Origin: Kocuria varians
Lineage (GTDB): Bacteria; Actinomycetota; Actinomycetes; Actinomycetales; Micrococcaceae
Direction of reading: 5' to 3'
DNA length: 64,000 bases
NCBI RefSeq assembly: GCF_006539885.1
Contig: NZ_BJNW01000002.1
Span: 124,001-188,000, forward strand
The notes beneath the pieces are model-generated. The model made no database searches, was not told the DNA's origin, and worked only from the letters and a program-made list of their open reading frames with translations. The position numbers and the translations under genes are program-made. This document shows, piece after piece, positions 44,017 through 52,747 of this stretch (position 1 is its first letter; each line of letters begins with the position of its first letter).

Positions 44017-44258
44017 ATGCAGACCACCAGGATCACGACATTCGCCGCCGCAGCCATCGCGCTGCCCCTGCTCGTCGGCTGCGGCCAGGGCGCAGAGCCC
44101 GCCGCCGCCACGGACGCCTCCCCCTCCCAGGCCACCACCCAGGCGACGAGCACGACGGCGGAGGGCACGGCGTCGTCGTCGGCAAGGACCACAGGTTCAC
44201 GGGCAAGACCGTGAACTGGACGTGGGACGGTTCGAAGTTCGTGGCGCAGAAGGCGTGA
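44017..44258 (+). pseudogene. Internally deleted, frameshifted lipoprotein gene (family member 2)
   Basis: An intact signal peptide and lipobox (QTTRITTFAAAAIALPLLVG then Cys) and about 30 linker residues join directly to the last part of the family domain. The original frame stops at TGA 44212-44214; the C-terminal family ending GKTVNWTWDGSKFVAQKA is readable only in another frame, to TGA at 44256-44258. About 180 residues of the domain are missing. The junction falls in GGCGTCGTCGTCGGCAAGG, so slippage or recombination at a GTCGTC repeat is a plausible cause. ATG 44017 was chosen by alignment with copy 1; an in-frame ATG is at 44011. A 66-residue secreted stub could still be made. Confidence 0.8.
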
Positions 44259-44307
44259 GCCCGGCAGCCGGCCGAGATCGGATGCCGCGGGGGCGGCCGG
44301 AAAAGCG

Positions 44308-44345
44308 GTCACGATTCGACTTCAGCTGGTTGCGATCGTAAACGT
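44308..44345 (+). repeat. Conserved upstream element, lipoprotein copy 3
   Basis: GTCACGATTCGACTTCAGCT then GGTTGCGATCGTAAACG, 100 bases before the third lipoprotein start; more diverged than the other two. Confidence 0.6.
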
Positions 44346-44407
44346 GCCGGCGGAGGGTGGATGTATTGGCGATCACAGAGATCTCCCCAACCGACGAGGT
44401 GACCGAG

Positions 44408-45241
44408 ATGCACTCCACGAAGACCAAAACCCTGACCACCGCCGCCCTGGCACTCCCGCTGCTGGTGGGCTGCGGGCAGGCAGCGCAGTCCCCGCAGACC
44501 GCCGACGCGGCGTCGTCGCCCGCCGCGAGCCAGAGCGCCGGCGCGAGCAGCGAGGCGAGCGCGACGCCGAGCACCACGACGGACAGCCGGACGGCGTCCG
44601 CGGCTCCTGCGGAGCAGTCGACCGCACCCACTGCGGCGGCAACCACCTCCGCTCCGGCGGGGAGTACTCCGGCCTCACCCCCGAACTCGGGCGCCGCGGC
44701 CCCGTCCCTGCCCGCAGTCGATGATCCCTGCGCCGGGGTGTGCACCGTGACCGGGCGGTTCCAGGTGCAGCACCCCGTCTACGGGGCCATGGAGATCGTG
44801 TCCTACGAGCGGGTCGTGCACGCGGACACCGCTCCGCAGGGCAAGCAGCCGAGCTTCGCGGCGTACTGGAACGGGAAGCCTGCGAACTACGAGACCAACC
44901 CGGACGCGACGACCCTGGTCTCCTTCGGGCCCGCCCCGGTGATCGGAGACCAGACCTGGGACATCGCGGGCAAGACCCCCGTGGACCGGTACGGCAACCT
45001 CTACCTCAGCAGCGGGAGGGGCGTGACGGTGGTCTCCCCGACCACCACGGGCTACTCCTCGAACGGCACCATCCCCGAGGCGAACGTGTTCCCGTCCTAC
45101 CCCCACGACCCGGCGGGGCTGCAGATCGACGCCGCGGGAGAGCCCACGATCATCGTCAAGGACATGGCGCGCGGGGGTGCCCCCACCGGGAAGATCCTCG
45201 AGTACGGCTGGAACGGCACCACGTTCGTGCAGAAGAAGTAG
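44408..45241 (+). CDS. Putative secreted lipoprotein, tandem family member 3
   Basis: 277-residue homologue of the protein at 42958. Signal peptide with TKTLTTAALALPLLVG and lipobox Cys near residue 22; a long Ala/Ser/Thr linker (to about 105); then the domain: VQHPVYGAMEIVSYERVV, FAAYWNGKPANYETN, QTWDIAGKTPVDRYGNLYLS, and the closing YGWNGTTFVQKK. It has an extra Cys pair (CAGVC near 110) absent from member 1. ATG 44408 with GAGGTGA. Divergence between members 1 and 3 is considerable, so the duplication is old. Closed by a perfect hairpin. Confidence 0.8.
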   Translation: MHSTKTKTLTTAALALPLLVGCGQAAQSPQTADAASSPAASQSAGASSEASATPSTTTDSRTASAAPAEQSTAPTAAATTSAPAGSTPASPPNSGAAAPSLPAVDDPCAGVCTVTGRFQVQHPVYGAMEIVSYERVVHADTAPQGKQPSFAAYWNGKPANYETNPDATTLVSFGPAPVIGDQTWDIAGKTPVDRYGNLYLSSGRGVTVVSPTTTGYSSNGTIPEANVFPSYPHDPAGLQIDAAGEPTIIVKDMARGGAPTGKILEYGWNGTTFVQKK

Positions 45242-45268
45242 CACGAACCGTCCACGACAGGGACGGAC

Positions 45269-45300
45269 GAAGGGCGCGACCTGGAGAGGTCGCGCCCTTC
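45269..45300. terminator. Bidirectional terminator, 14-bp stem with GGAG loop
   Basis: GAAGGGCGCGACCT (45269-45282) pairs perfectly with 45287-45300, between converging genes that end at 45241 and 45323. Confidence 0.82.
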
Positions 45301-45322
45301 GCGTACGAGCCGGTCAACCGGC

Positions 45323-45790
45323 TCAGCGCTCCATGAGGATCCCGTCCTCGTCCGCCCACAGGGTCTTGCCGGGGCGGAAGACCACGCCGCCGAAGGTGAC
45401 GATCACGTCCGTCTCGCCGTAGTCGTTGGGCGAGGACTTGCGCGGGTTGGTGCCCAGTGCCTTGATGCCGATCTGCAGCGTCCCGAGCTTCACACGGTCG
45501 CGCACCGGTGCGTTGATGACCAGCCCGGCCCAGCCGTTCTCCATGGCGGTGCGGGCCACGTTGTCGCCCAGCAGCGCGCAGTTCATGGAGCCCTGTCCGT
45601 CCACCACGAGCACTGCGCCGTCGCCCGGGGTGGCCACGAGCTTCTTGACGTCCATGTTGGACTCGTAGCAGCGCACGGTGCGGATCGGCCCGGTGAACTG
45701 GTGCAGGCCACCCACCGAGATGAACTGGCTGGTCACGGACTGCAGCTCGTCGCCGCGCTCGTCGTAGAGGTCGCACGTGGAGATGGACAT
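45323..45790 (-). CDS. rraA: RraA-family protein (ribonuclease activity regulator / HMG aldolase fold)
   Basis: Cytosolic trimeric protein of 155 residues in the RraA family. VTSQFISVGGLHQFTGPIRT near 19-38, GDGAVLVVDGQGSMNCALLGDN near 56-77, and GLVINAPVRD near 89-98, with the Asp and Arg that in aldolase members hold the divalent metal and pyruvate. Members either modulate RNase E or cleave 4-hydroxy-4-methyl-2-oxoglutarate; the sequence does not decide. ATG at 45790 with GAAAGG. A single gene, in tandem with ramB upstream. Confidence 0.9.
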   Translation of the reverse strand: MSISTCDLYDERGDELQSVTSQFISVGGLHQFTGPIRTVRCYESNMDVKKLVATPGDGAVLVVDGQGSMNCALLGDNVARTAMENGWAGLVINAPVRDRVKLGTLQIGIKALGTNPRKSSPNDYGETDVIVTFGGVVFRPGKTLWADEDGILMER

Positions 45791-45916
45791 GGCACTGGCC
45801 TTTCGTCGCGGACAAGGGGGCCGCGCGGCGTCGTCGTCCGGTGTGCGGCGCGCTACGCAGGAGCGCCCCGCACCGCAACCGCGTCGACCTACGCGGCAGT
45901 AGGAACGTGATGGACG

Positions 45917-47557
45917 TTACGCGAGGTCCCCGCCCAGTTCAACGGTCGGGGCGTGGCGCTGCAGGAAGCGGAAGACCTCGGTCTCGTCCACCCCGGGGAA
46001 CGCCCCGGCGGGCATGGCCGCGAGCATGTGGGTCGCAGGCCGCGCGGAGGGCCAGGCCTGCCCGTCCCACAGCTCCGCGAGCGCGGGGGACGGCTGCTGG
46101 CAGCACGCGGGGTCCGGACACGTGGAGGTGCGGCGGTAGCTGGTGGCGCGGCCGCGGAACCACTTGACGTGCTCGTAGGGCACGCCGAAGGAGATCGAGA
46201 ACTCCCCGTGCTCGGAGCCCTCCACACGCGCGGAGCACCAGAACGTGCCGTGCGGGGTGTCCGTGTACTGGTAGTGGGACAGCAGCCGGTTGGTGCCGGA
46301 GAACGCCTGGCGCGCGGAGAAGAACCGGCAGGCCCGCTGCCCCTCCACCGCGCCGCTGTGGTCCGTGGGGAACTGCAGGCCGTCGTTCTGCCAGGCCTTG
46401 TGGATGATCCCGGACGAGTGCACCTTCTCGAAGTGCGTGGGGATCTCGAAGTGCTGGGTCATCAGGTTGGTCATGCGGTGCGCGGCGGTCTCGTGGGAGA
46501 CCGCGAAGGCGTCCCGGAGGTCGTCCACGGACAGCTCCCGCTGCGACTTCGCCCGGCCCAGCAGCTCCACCGCGGAGGCCTCCGGGATCATCATGGCCGC
46601 GGCGAAGTAGTTGGTCTCCACCCGCTGCTCCAGGAACTCCCCGTAGTTCGCGGGCCTGCGGTGTTCCAGGAGGTAGTGGCCCACCGCCTGCAGCAGCACG
46701 GACCACGGGGACCCGGCCCCCGAGCTGGAGGGCAGGTAGAAGCGCCGGTTGCGCAGGTCCGTGACGGAGCGGGTGGAGTGCGGCAGATCTGGGACCTGGT
46801 GGATCTCGAAGCCCACATGCTCCACGAGCCGGGACACGTGGTGCTCGGACAGCGGCCCGCCCGTGTGCTGGATGGCCGCCAGCAGCTCCGCGGCCATGGT
46901 CTCGATGCGTTCGAAGTAGTTGTTGACGCCCTGCATCCGGGCCCGCAGCTGCGTGTTGGCGCGCCGGGCCTCCTCCGGCGTGGCCGCCTGCTCCTCCAGG
47001 CGGTGGCCGAGCTGCTGCTGCAGTGCCGCGAGCGCCTCGAGCGTCTCCGTGCTCATCCCCGGTCCCACACGCACGGTGGGCAGTCCGAGTGCCGCGTACA
47101 TGGTCCCGCGCTGGACCCGTTCCACCTGGATCTCCAGCTCCATGCGCCGGGAGGGGGCCTTGGAGCCCAGCAGCTGCTCGACCCCCATGTCCAGGGCCCC
47201 GGCGATCGCGGACAGCGCGCTCAGCTTGGGCTCCCGCTTCCCGTTCTCGATCAGCGACAGCGCAGACGGTGCCATCCCCGCCGTTCGCGCGAGCTCCTCG
47301 AGCGTGATCCGCATCCGCTTGCGGCGGTAGCGGATGCGCCGCCCCAGCACGATCGGGTCCGTGGGATCCCCCGCCTCCTCCGGCGGCACCTCGGGTGACG
47401 ACGACGCCGCCCGCACCCCGGGTGCGCCGGTGCGCCCCGTGCGCGGGGTGGCCGGCGGCGTCACCCGGCCTGCGCGTGCGGCGGCAGCGTTGCCGGTGGA
47501 GGTGGGAGCGGCGTCGGCGGTGCGACGGCGCCTGCGGGGTTCTGTGTCCGGGGTCAT
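45917..47557 (-). CDS. ramB: RamB-like XRE-family regulator of acetate metabolism (short-chain acyl regulator)
   Basis: Cytosolic transcription factor, 546 residues. After about 65 low-complexity residues comes an XRE helix-turn-helix (LEELARTAGMAPSALSLIENGKRE, about 85-108), then a central ImmA/IrrE-like domain (FYLPSSSGAGSPWSVLLQ; ETNYFAAAMMIPEASAVELL), and the C-terminal short-chain fatty-acyl regulator domain with CPDPACCQQPSP. It is divergent from aceA, the classic RamB target, and about 70 residues longer than the corynebacterial protein because of the N-terminal extension. It should sense carbon state and control aceA and probably itself through the 163-base gap. Confidence 0.87.
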   Translation of the reverse strand: MTPDTEPRRRRRTADAAPTSTGNAAAARAGRVTPPATPRTGRTGAPGVRAASSSPEVPPEEAGDPTDPIVLGRRIRYRRKRMRITLEELARTAGMAPSALSLIENGKREPKLSALSAIAGALDMGVEQLLGSKAPSRRMELEIQVERVQRGTMYAALGLPTVRVGPGMSTETLEALAALQQQLGHRLEEQAATPEEARRANTQLRARMQGVNNYFERIETMAAELLAAIQHTGGPLSEHHVSRLVEHVGFEIHQVPDLPHSTRSVTDLRNRRFYLPSSSGAGSPWSVLLQAVGHYLLEHRRPANYGEFLEQRVETNYFAAAMMIPEASAVELLGRAKSQRELSVDDLRDAFAVSHETAAHRMTNLMTQHFEIPTHFEKVHSSGIIHKAWQNDGLQFPTDHSGAVEGQRACRFFSARQAFSGTNRLLSHYQYTDTPHGTFWCSARVEGSEHGEFSISFGVPYEHVKWFRGRATSYRRTSTCPDPACCQQPSPALAELWDGQAWPSARPATHMLAAMPAGAFPGVDETEVFRFLQRHAPTVELGGDLA

Positions 47558-47587
47558 AGTCCGAGTTTAGGAAAAACTTTCCCAGGC

Positions 47588-47609
47588 GTGAAGAAAGCGT
47601 TTTCTTCAC
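47588..47609. promoter_or_regulatory. Candidate operator in the ramB-aceA gap: GTGAAGAAA-N4-TTTCTTCAC
   Basis: Perfect 9+9 palindrome (47588-47596, 47601-47609) in the only AT-rich patch of the region, which also has AAAAACTTTCC at about 47571-47581, close to the AAAACTTTGC word of corynebacterial RamB boxes. It lies 31 bases upstream of ramB and 112 of aceA. Confidence 0.6.
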
Positions 47610-47720
47610 ACGAAAAACCTCTAGGCGCGGGTGCAGATCGCGGCAAAAGTGGAGCACATCAAGTTACCCGTGCGGAGCTTCCAGGAAGACCGCCGGCTCG
47701 ACCGATCGAAGGAGACCGAG

Positions 47721-49007
47721 ATGAGCAACGAGAACAGCAACCTGCGCACCGCCGACGAACTCGCCCGCGACTGGGAGGAGAACCCGCGCTGGGCGGGTGT
47801 GACCCGTGACTACGCCCCCGAGGAGGTCCTGCGTCTGCAGGGCTCCTTTCGAGAAGAGCACACCAACGCGCGCCGCGGCGCGGAACGCCTCTGGTACCTG
47901 CTCAACTCGGAGGATTACGTCAATGCTCTGGGCGCTCTGACCGGCAATCAGGCGGTCCAGCAGGTCAAGGCCGGGCTGAAGGCCATCTACCTCTCCGGCT
48001 GGCAGGTCGCCGGTGACGCCAACCTGGCGGGCCAGACCTACCCGGACCAGTCCCTCTACCCGGCGAACTCCGTTCCCCAGGTGGTGCGCCGGATCAACAA
48101 CGCGCTCAAGCGTGCGGACCAGATCGAGCACGCCGAGGACGTCCACACCGTGGAGAACTGGATGGCGCCGATCGTCGCGGACGCGGAGGCCGGCTTCGGC
48201 GGGCCGCTCAACGCGTTCGAGCTCATGAAGTCCATGATCGACGCCGGTGCGGCGGGCGTGCACTGGGAGGACCAGCTGGCCTCCGAGAAGAAGTGCGGCC
48301 ACCTGGGCGGCAAGGTGCTGATCCCCACCCAGCAGCACATCCGCACCCTCAACGCGGCACGCCTCGCGGCGGACGTGGAGGACGTCCCGAGCATCGTCAT
48401 CGCCCGCACGGACGCCGAGGCCGCCACGCTGATCACCTCGGACATCGACGAGCAGGACGCCGAGTTCATCACCGGCGAGCGCACCCCGGAGGGCTTCTTC
48501 AAGGTCCGCAACGGGATCGAGCCCTGCATCGCACGCGCCAAGGCGTACGCACCGTACTCGGACCTGATCTGGATGGAGACGGGCACCCCGGACCTCGAGC
48601 TCGCCCGGCAGTTCGCCGAGGCGGTCCACGAGGAGTTCCCGGACCAGATGCTCGCGTACAACTGCTCGCCGTCCTTCAACTGGAAGAAGCACCTGGACGA
48701 CGAGACCATCGCCAAGTTCCAGCGCGAGCTCGGTGCCATGGGCTTCCGCTTCCAGTTCATCACCCTGGCCGGCTTCCACGCCCTGAACTACTCGATGTTC
48801 GATCTGGCCCACGGCTACGCCCGCAACCAGATGAGCGCCTACGTGGAGCTGCAGGAGCGCGAGTTCGCCGCCGAGGAGCGCGGCTACACCGCCACCAAGC
48901 ACCAGCGCGAGGTGGGCACCGGGTACTTCGACCTGGTCTCCCAGGTGGTCAACCCCAACTCCTCGACCATCGCGCTCAAGGGCTCCACCGAGAGCGCCCA
49001 GTTCTGA
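47721..49007 (+). CDS. aceA: Isocitrate lyase
   Basis: First glyoxylate-shunt enzyme, splitting isocitrate to succinate and glyoxylate; 428 residues, the short prokaryotic form. The catalytic KKCGH is at about 190-194 (Cys192); [20 protein letters not shown] near 94-113, [12 protein letters not shown], and [12 protein letters not shown] near 315 are all conserved. ATG after GAAGGAG. Divergent from ramB. The partner malate synthase gene is not in the window. It enables growth on acetate, 3-hydroxybutyrate and phenylacetate, all activated by genes nearby. Confidence 0.96.
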   Translation: MSNENSNLRTADELARDWEENPRWAGVTRDYAPEEVLRLQGSFREEHTNARRGAERLWYLLNSEDYVNALGALTGNQAVQQVKAGLKAIYLSGWQVAGDANLAGQTYPDQSLYPANSVPQVVRRINNALKRADQIEHAEDVHTVENWMAPIVADAEAGFGGPLNAFELMKSMIDAGAAGVHWEDQLASEKKCGHLGGKVLIPTQQHIRTLNAARLAADVEDVPSIVIARTDAEAATLITSDIDEQDAEFITGERTPEGFFKVRNGIEPCIARAKAYAPYSDLIWMETGTPDLELARQFAEAVHEEFPDQMLAYNCSPSFNWKKHLDDETIAKFQRELGAMGFRFQFITLAGFHALNYSMFDLAHGYARNQMSAYVELQEREFAAEERGYTATKHQREVGTGYFDLVSQVVNPNSSTIALKGSTESAQF

Positions 49008-49141
49008 TCCGCACCCCGCGGCAGGACTGATCCAGACTCGCGGAGGTCGGTGCACGGTCACCAGGCCAACGTTCTCCGGGCACCCGGCCTCCGCGTTCAC
49101 CCCGTCCGCGGGAGGGGCTCCTCAGCCCTCCCGCGGACGAC

Positions 49142-49185
49142 CAAGCGCCCCGGCGCCGCACCATGACGCGGCACCGGGGCGCTTG
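49142..49185. terminator. Terminator hairpin in the 351-bp aceA-thioesterase gap
   Basis: CAAGCGCCCCGG (49142-49153) pairs with CCGGGGCGCTTG (49174-49185); after one mismatch GCCGC/GCGGC continues the stem. The gap 49008-49358 also holds GACGACGCCGC at 49229-49239 with GCGGCGTC at 49261-49268, and no gene. Confidence 0.75.
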
Positions 49186-49358
49186 CGTGCCCTCTGGAGG
49201 CGGCCCGGCCCAGCGCCGTCGGGACCACGACGACGCCGCACCGGCGCGCCGACCCACCCCGCGGCGTCAAAACATCTGCGGCGCGACATGCCCGCTAAAA
49301 CGGGCGGCTCCGCGTCAGATCGCGCCTCAGATGTCACTGCACCCGGTGCCCCGCGGCC

Positions 49359-49841
49359 TCACTCGCCGGAGGCGTCCTTGAGGTAGTTGGTGATGCGCAC
49401 CGTGCACAGCCGCCGGCCGGTGTCGATGTGGGTGATGACCACCTCGTGGCTGGTCATGGTGCGGCCCAGCCGGATGGCGGTGGCCACGCCGCGGACCCGC
49501 CCGCTCTTCGCGGAGGCGTGGTGCGTGGCGTTGATGTCCGTGCCCACGGCCACCTTGCCCATCGTGGAGCCGTGGATCACCGCGGCCCACGAGCCCAGCA
49601 TCTCCCCCAGCGCCACGGAGGCCCCGCCGTGCAGCAGCCCCAGCGCCTGCCGATTGCCCTCCACGGGCATGGTGGCGACCATCCGCTCGGCGGACTGCTC
49701 CTCCACCTCCACGCCCATCTTCCGGTCCAGCTCGCCGAGCTCGATGTTCAGGGGGTCGAACGACGTGCCTTTCGTCCCGCCCGACGGCATCTGCTGCTTG
49801 TTCTCCACGCGTGCGTCCGCGGGGGTGGGGTCCTCGTGCAT
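49359..49841 (-). CDS. Hotdog-fold PaaI-type acyl-CoA thioesterase
   Basis: Cytosolic thioesterase of 160 residues with the YbgC/PaaI hotdog core: GLLHGGASVALGEMLGSWAA near 69-88 (HGG motif with the acidic residue on the following helix) and VGTDINATHHASAKSG. It is divergent from paaZ across 184 bases, near the PaaR operator; it could salvage CoA from dead-end acyl-CoAs or act as a DHNA-CoA thioesterase. The closer PaaI candidate is at 56429. ATG at 49841; a weak AGGAGCAGAG precedes it. Confidence 0.82.
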   Translation of the reverse strand: MHEDPTPADARVENKQQMPSGGTKGTSFDPLNIELGELDRKMGVEVEEQSAERMVATMPVEGNRQALGLLHGGASVALGEMLGSWAAVIHGSTMGKVAVGTDINATHHASAKSGRVRGVATAIRLGRTMTSHEVVITHIDTGRRLCTVRITNYLKDASGE

Positions 49842-49866
49842 CTCTGCTCCTCGTGTCGTGGGGCCA

Positions 49867-49913
49867 CGACGCCGCCCGGGGCCGCGGCCCCGGGAGTCCC
49901 CGGGGCGGCGTCG
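49867..49913. repeat. GACGCCGC inverted pair upstream of paaZ
   Basis: CGACGCCGCCCGGGG (49867-49881) against CCCCGGGGCGGCGTCG (49898-49913), a 14-15 bp stem with one bulge; an exact GCGGCGTCGTC spans 49905-49915. It lies between the divergent thioesterase and paaZ starts, so here the motif is not at a gene end. Confidence 0.65.
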
Positions 49914-49952
49914 TCGCCCGGGCGCTCGCGCCGAAAGACCATGGTGCCGCTG

Positions 49953-49998
49953 TGTGACCTAGGTTATCCTGGGGCGAATACTGACCGATCGTTCGGCT
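49953..49998 (+). promoter_or_regulatory. paaZ promoter and PaaR operator
   Basis: TGTGAC (49953-49958), 17 bases, GAATAC (49976-49981), directly followed by TGACCGATCGTTCGG (49982-49996). ACTGACCGATCG here is the exact reverse complement of the half-site at paaJ and paaI. The operator begins at the last base of the -10. Confidence 0.75.
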
Positions 49999-50025
49999 AT
50001 TGACCTCGACACCCGGAGGACCAGC

Positions 50026-52158
50026 GTGAGCACCCAGACCCAGGCGCCCGACGCCGCACCCCAGATCCTGCCCAGCTTCGTGAAGGGGCAGTGGTGGCGG
50101 CCGGAGCAGCCCGAGCGCGTCGCGGACGTGCGGGACGCCGCCAGCGGGGAACTCGTGGCCCGCGTGAGCACGGACGGCATCGACACCGCCGGGGCCGTGG
50201 AGTACGGGCGCACCGTGGGACATGCCTCCCTCGGAGAGCTGCGGATCCACGACCGCGCGCTGATCCTCAAGCAGCTCGCGCAGTACCTGGGCGAGCACAA
50301 GGAGGAGCTGTACGAGCTCTCCTACGCGACGGGTTCCACCGCCAAGGACCACCTGATCGACATCGACGGCGGCATCGGCACGCTGTTCACCTTCTCCTCC
50401 AAGGGCCGCCGAGAGCTGCCCAACGCGAACGTGGTCGTGGACGGCGCCGTGGAGCAGCTCTCCCGGGACGGCTCCTTCCTGGGCGAGCACGTCTACACGC
50501 GGCTGCCCGGCGTGGCCGTGCAGATCAACGCGTTCAACTTCCCCGTGTGGGGCATGCTCGAGAAATTCGCGCCCGCGTTCATCGCCGGAGTGCCCAGCAT
50601 CGTGAAGCCGGCGACCCCCACCGGCTACGTCACGGAGGCGTGCGTGCGGCTCATGCTGGACTCCGGGCTGCTGCCGGAGGGATCGCTGCAGCTGATCTCC
50701 GGCTCCGCGCGGGACCTGCTCGACCACCTGGACGCCCGGGACCACGTGGCCTTCACCGGTTCCGCGGCCACGGCGCAGTCCCTGCGGGCGCACTCGAACG
50801 TCCAGGAGAAGGGGGTGCGCTTCACAGCGGAGACGGACTCCCTCAACGCCGCCATCATGGCGCCGGACGTCACCGAGGACTCCCCCGAGTTCGAGGCGTT
50901 CGTGAAGTCGGTGGTCCTGGAGGTCACCGCCAAGGCCGGGCAGAAGTGCACCGCGATCCGACGGGTGATCGTGCCGCAGGAGATCCGCGGCGCCGTGGTC
51001 GAGGCGATCACGAAGCGCGTGGCCGAGCGCGCCGCCGTCGGCGATCCGCGCGACGCCGCCACGACCGTGGGTCCGCTTGCGTCCGAGGAGCAGTACTTCG
51101 AGGTGCTGCGCTCCGTGCGCGCACTGATCGACGCCGGTGCGAGCGTGGAGCTCGGCGGCCCGGAGGAGCTGTCCTCGGTCCCGGAGCACGGCGCGTTCTT
51201 CCCCGTGACGGTCCTGTCCTTCGACGACGCCCGCACCCCCGCCGTGCACGAGGTCGAGGCGTTCGGTCCGGTCACCTCCGTGCTCGGCTACTCGGGCGAC
51301 GTCGCGGACGCGGTGGAGATCGCGGCGCTGGGCGGTGGCTCCCTGGTGGCCACCGTGTGCACGCACTCCCCGGAGCTCGCGGCGCAGTTCCTCTCCGGGA
51401 TCGGGGCCCACCACGGCCGCGTGCTGTTCCTGGACCGCGACGACGCCAAGACCTCCACCGGCCACGGCTCCCCCGTGCCGCACCTCGTCCACGGCGGCCC
51501 CGGCCGCGCGGGCGGCGGCGAGGAGCTGGGCGGCGTGCGCGCGGTGAAGCACTACATGCAGCGCACCGCCGTGCAGGGCTCCCCTGACCTGCTCACCGGC
51601 ATCACCGGCCAGTGGCACTGGGGGGCGAGCGCCACCACCGTGACCCGCGAGGACGTGGAGAACGGCACGGGCGAGCACCCGTTCCGCAAGTCCCTGGAGA
51701 CCCTGCGGATCGGGGACCAGTTCGTCTCGGACCTGCGCACGGTGAAGCTCGAGGACATCCTCGAGTTCGCGGAGAAGACCGGTGACACGTTCTACGCGCA
51801 CACGGACGAGGAGGCCGCCACGGCCAACCCGTTCTTCCCGCGCCGCGTGGCGCACGGCTACCTGCTGGTCTCGTGGGCCGCCGGGCTGTTCGTGGAGCCC
51901 TCCCCGGGACCGGTGCTCGCCAACTACGGGCTGGAGAACCTGCGCTTCATCACCCCGGTGACGTACGACGACGCCATCCGCGTGACCCTGACCGCCAATA
52001 AGATCACACCCCGCGTCACGGACGAGTACGGCGAGGTCGCCTGGGACGCCCGCCTGACCAACCAGAACGACGAGATCGTGGCCACCTACGACGTCCTGAC
52101 CCTGGTGGCCAAGCAGTGGCCCACGCCGGAGAGCGAAGCGGGCCAGGACATGGCATGA
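50026..52158 (+). CDS. paaZ: Bifunctional oxepin-CoA hydrolase / 3-oxo-5,6-dehydrosuberyl-CoA semialdehyde dehydrogenase
   Basis: Ring-cleavage enzyme of phenylacetate catabolism, 710 residues. The N-terminal aldehyde dehydrogenase domain (about 1-520) has FNFPVWGMLEKFAPA, catalytic Glu in FTAETDSLN near 270 and Cys in KAGQKCTAIRR near 307. The C-terminal MaoC-like hydratase domain (about 540-700) has FYAHTDEEAATANPFFP ... VAHGYL with the Asp/His pair. GTG at 50026 with CGGAGGA. A GNAT gene is coupled to its stop. Both active sites look intact, so the reactive aldehyde should be channelled. Confidence 0.94.
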   Translation: MSTQTQAPDAAPQILPSFVKGQWWRPEQPERVADVRDAASGELVARVSTDGIDTAGAVEYGRTVGHASLGELRIHDRALILKQLAQYLGEHKEELYELSYATGSTAKDHLIDIDGGIGTLFTFSSKGRRELPNANVVVDGAVEQLSRDGSFLGEHVYTRLPGVAVQINAFNFPVWGMLEKFAPAFIAGVPSIVKPATPTGYVTEACVRLMLDSGLLPEGSLQLISGSARDLLDHLDARDHVAFTGSAATAQSLRAHSNVQEKGVRFTAETDSLNAAIMAPDVTEDSPEFEAFVKSVVLEVTAKAGQKCTAIRRVIVPQEIRGAVVEAITKRVAERAAVGDPRDAATTVGPLASEEQYFEVLRSVRALIDAGASVELGGPEELSSVPEHGAFFPVTVLSFDDARTPAVHEVEAFGPVTSVLGYSGDVADAVEIAALGGGSLVATVCTHSPELAAQFLSGIGAHHGRVLFLDRDDAKTSTGHGSPVPHLVHGGPGRAGGGEELGGVRAVKHYMQRTAVQGSPDLLTGITGQWHWGASATTVTREDVENGTGEHPFRKSLETLRIGDQFVSDLRTVKLEDILEFAEKTGDTFYAHTDEEAATANPFFPRRVAHGYLLVSWAAGLFVEPSPGPVLANYGLENLRFITPVTYDDAIRVTLTANKITPRVTDEYGEVAWDARLTNQNDEIVATYDVLTLVAKQWPTPESEAGQDMA

Positions 52159-52649
52159 CGATCCACGTGGTGGACGCCTGCTGGGCGCTGCCGGATGGAA
52201 CCCGGTGCCAGCCCAGCCGGGCGTGCCTCGAGGACGTCCCCGCGGTCGTGCGCCTCCTGGCGGACGATCCGCTGGGGAGCGCTCGCGAAGGCGGGGACAT
52301 GGGCACCTACGAGCGCGCCTTCCAGGAGATCGACGCCGATCCGCACCAGTTCCTGACCGCCGTCCGGAACGACGCGGGCGACGTGGTGGGCACCATGCAA
52401 CTCACGGTGATCCCCGGCCTGTCCCGCGGGGGCGCGCGCCGCCTGCAGATCGAGTCCGTCCGGGTGACCTCCACCCTGCGCCGCCAGGAACTGGGCGAGC
52501 GGATGTTCACGTGGGCGGAGACCGTTGCACTCGCCTCCGGGTGCTCACTGCTCCAGCTGACCACCGACACCTCACGGCCCGATGCCCACCGCTTCTACGA
52601 ACGCCTGGGCTACCGCCCGTCCCACGTCGGTTTCAAGAAGCAGCTGTAG
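52155..52649 (+). CDS. GNAT-family N-acetyltransferase
   Basis: Acetyl-CoA-dependent acetyltransferase of 164 residues. SRACLEDVPAVVRLLADDPL (beta1-alpha1), QIESVRVTSTLRRQELGERM with the RxQxLG-type acetyl-CoA loop near 105-115, and TDTSRPDAHRFYERLGYRPS near 137 (motif B) are clear. The ATG at 52155 overlaps the paaZ stop (ATGA), so it should be expressed with paaZ under PaaR, though no role in the pathway is obvious. Possibly protein or small-molecule detoxification; unknown. Confidence 0.87.
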   Translation: MTIHVVDACWALPDGTRCQPSRACLEDVPAVVRLLADDPLGSAREGGDMGTYERAFQEIDADPHQFLTAVRNDAGDVVGTMQLTVIPGLSRGGARRLQIESVRVTSTLRRQELGERMFTWAETVALASGCSLLQLTTDTSRPDAHRFYERLGYRPSHVGFKKQL

Positions 52650-52715
52650 GGACCGGACCCGGCATCCCAGCTGTACTGACCTGGCACAATGACCAGAAGC
52701 GTTCATATACTTCTT

Positions 52716-52743
52716 TATAATTGAACTCCTTCTATAAAGGAGT
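52716..52743 (+). promoter_or_regulatory. Consensus -10 and ribosome-site-sequestering hairpin before the AAA ATPase
   Basis: TATAAT at 52716-52721 is a perfect -10 in the most AT-rich stretch of the window; no -35 is recognisable. Right after it ACTCCTT (52725-52731) pairs with AAGGAGT (52737-52743), loop CTATA, so the Shine-Dalgarno AAGGAG is buried in a 7-bp stem. Transcription from this -10 would begin about at the stem, making it a 5'-end hairpin. Confidence 0.6.
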
Positions 52744-52747
52744 ATCC

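Noticed and set aside
49359-49841. The hotdog thioesterase next to paaZ as paaI
   Set aside because: The protein at 56429 matches PaaI better and sits in the paaK operon; this one is left as PaaI-type without a symbol.
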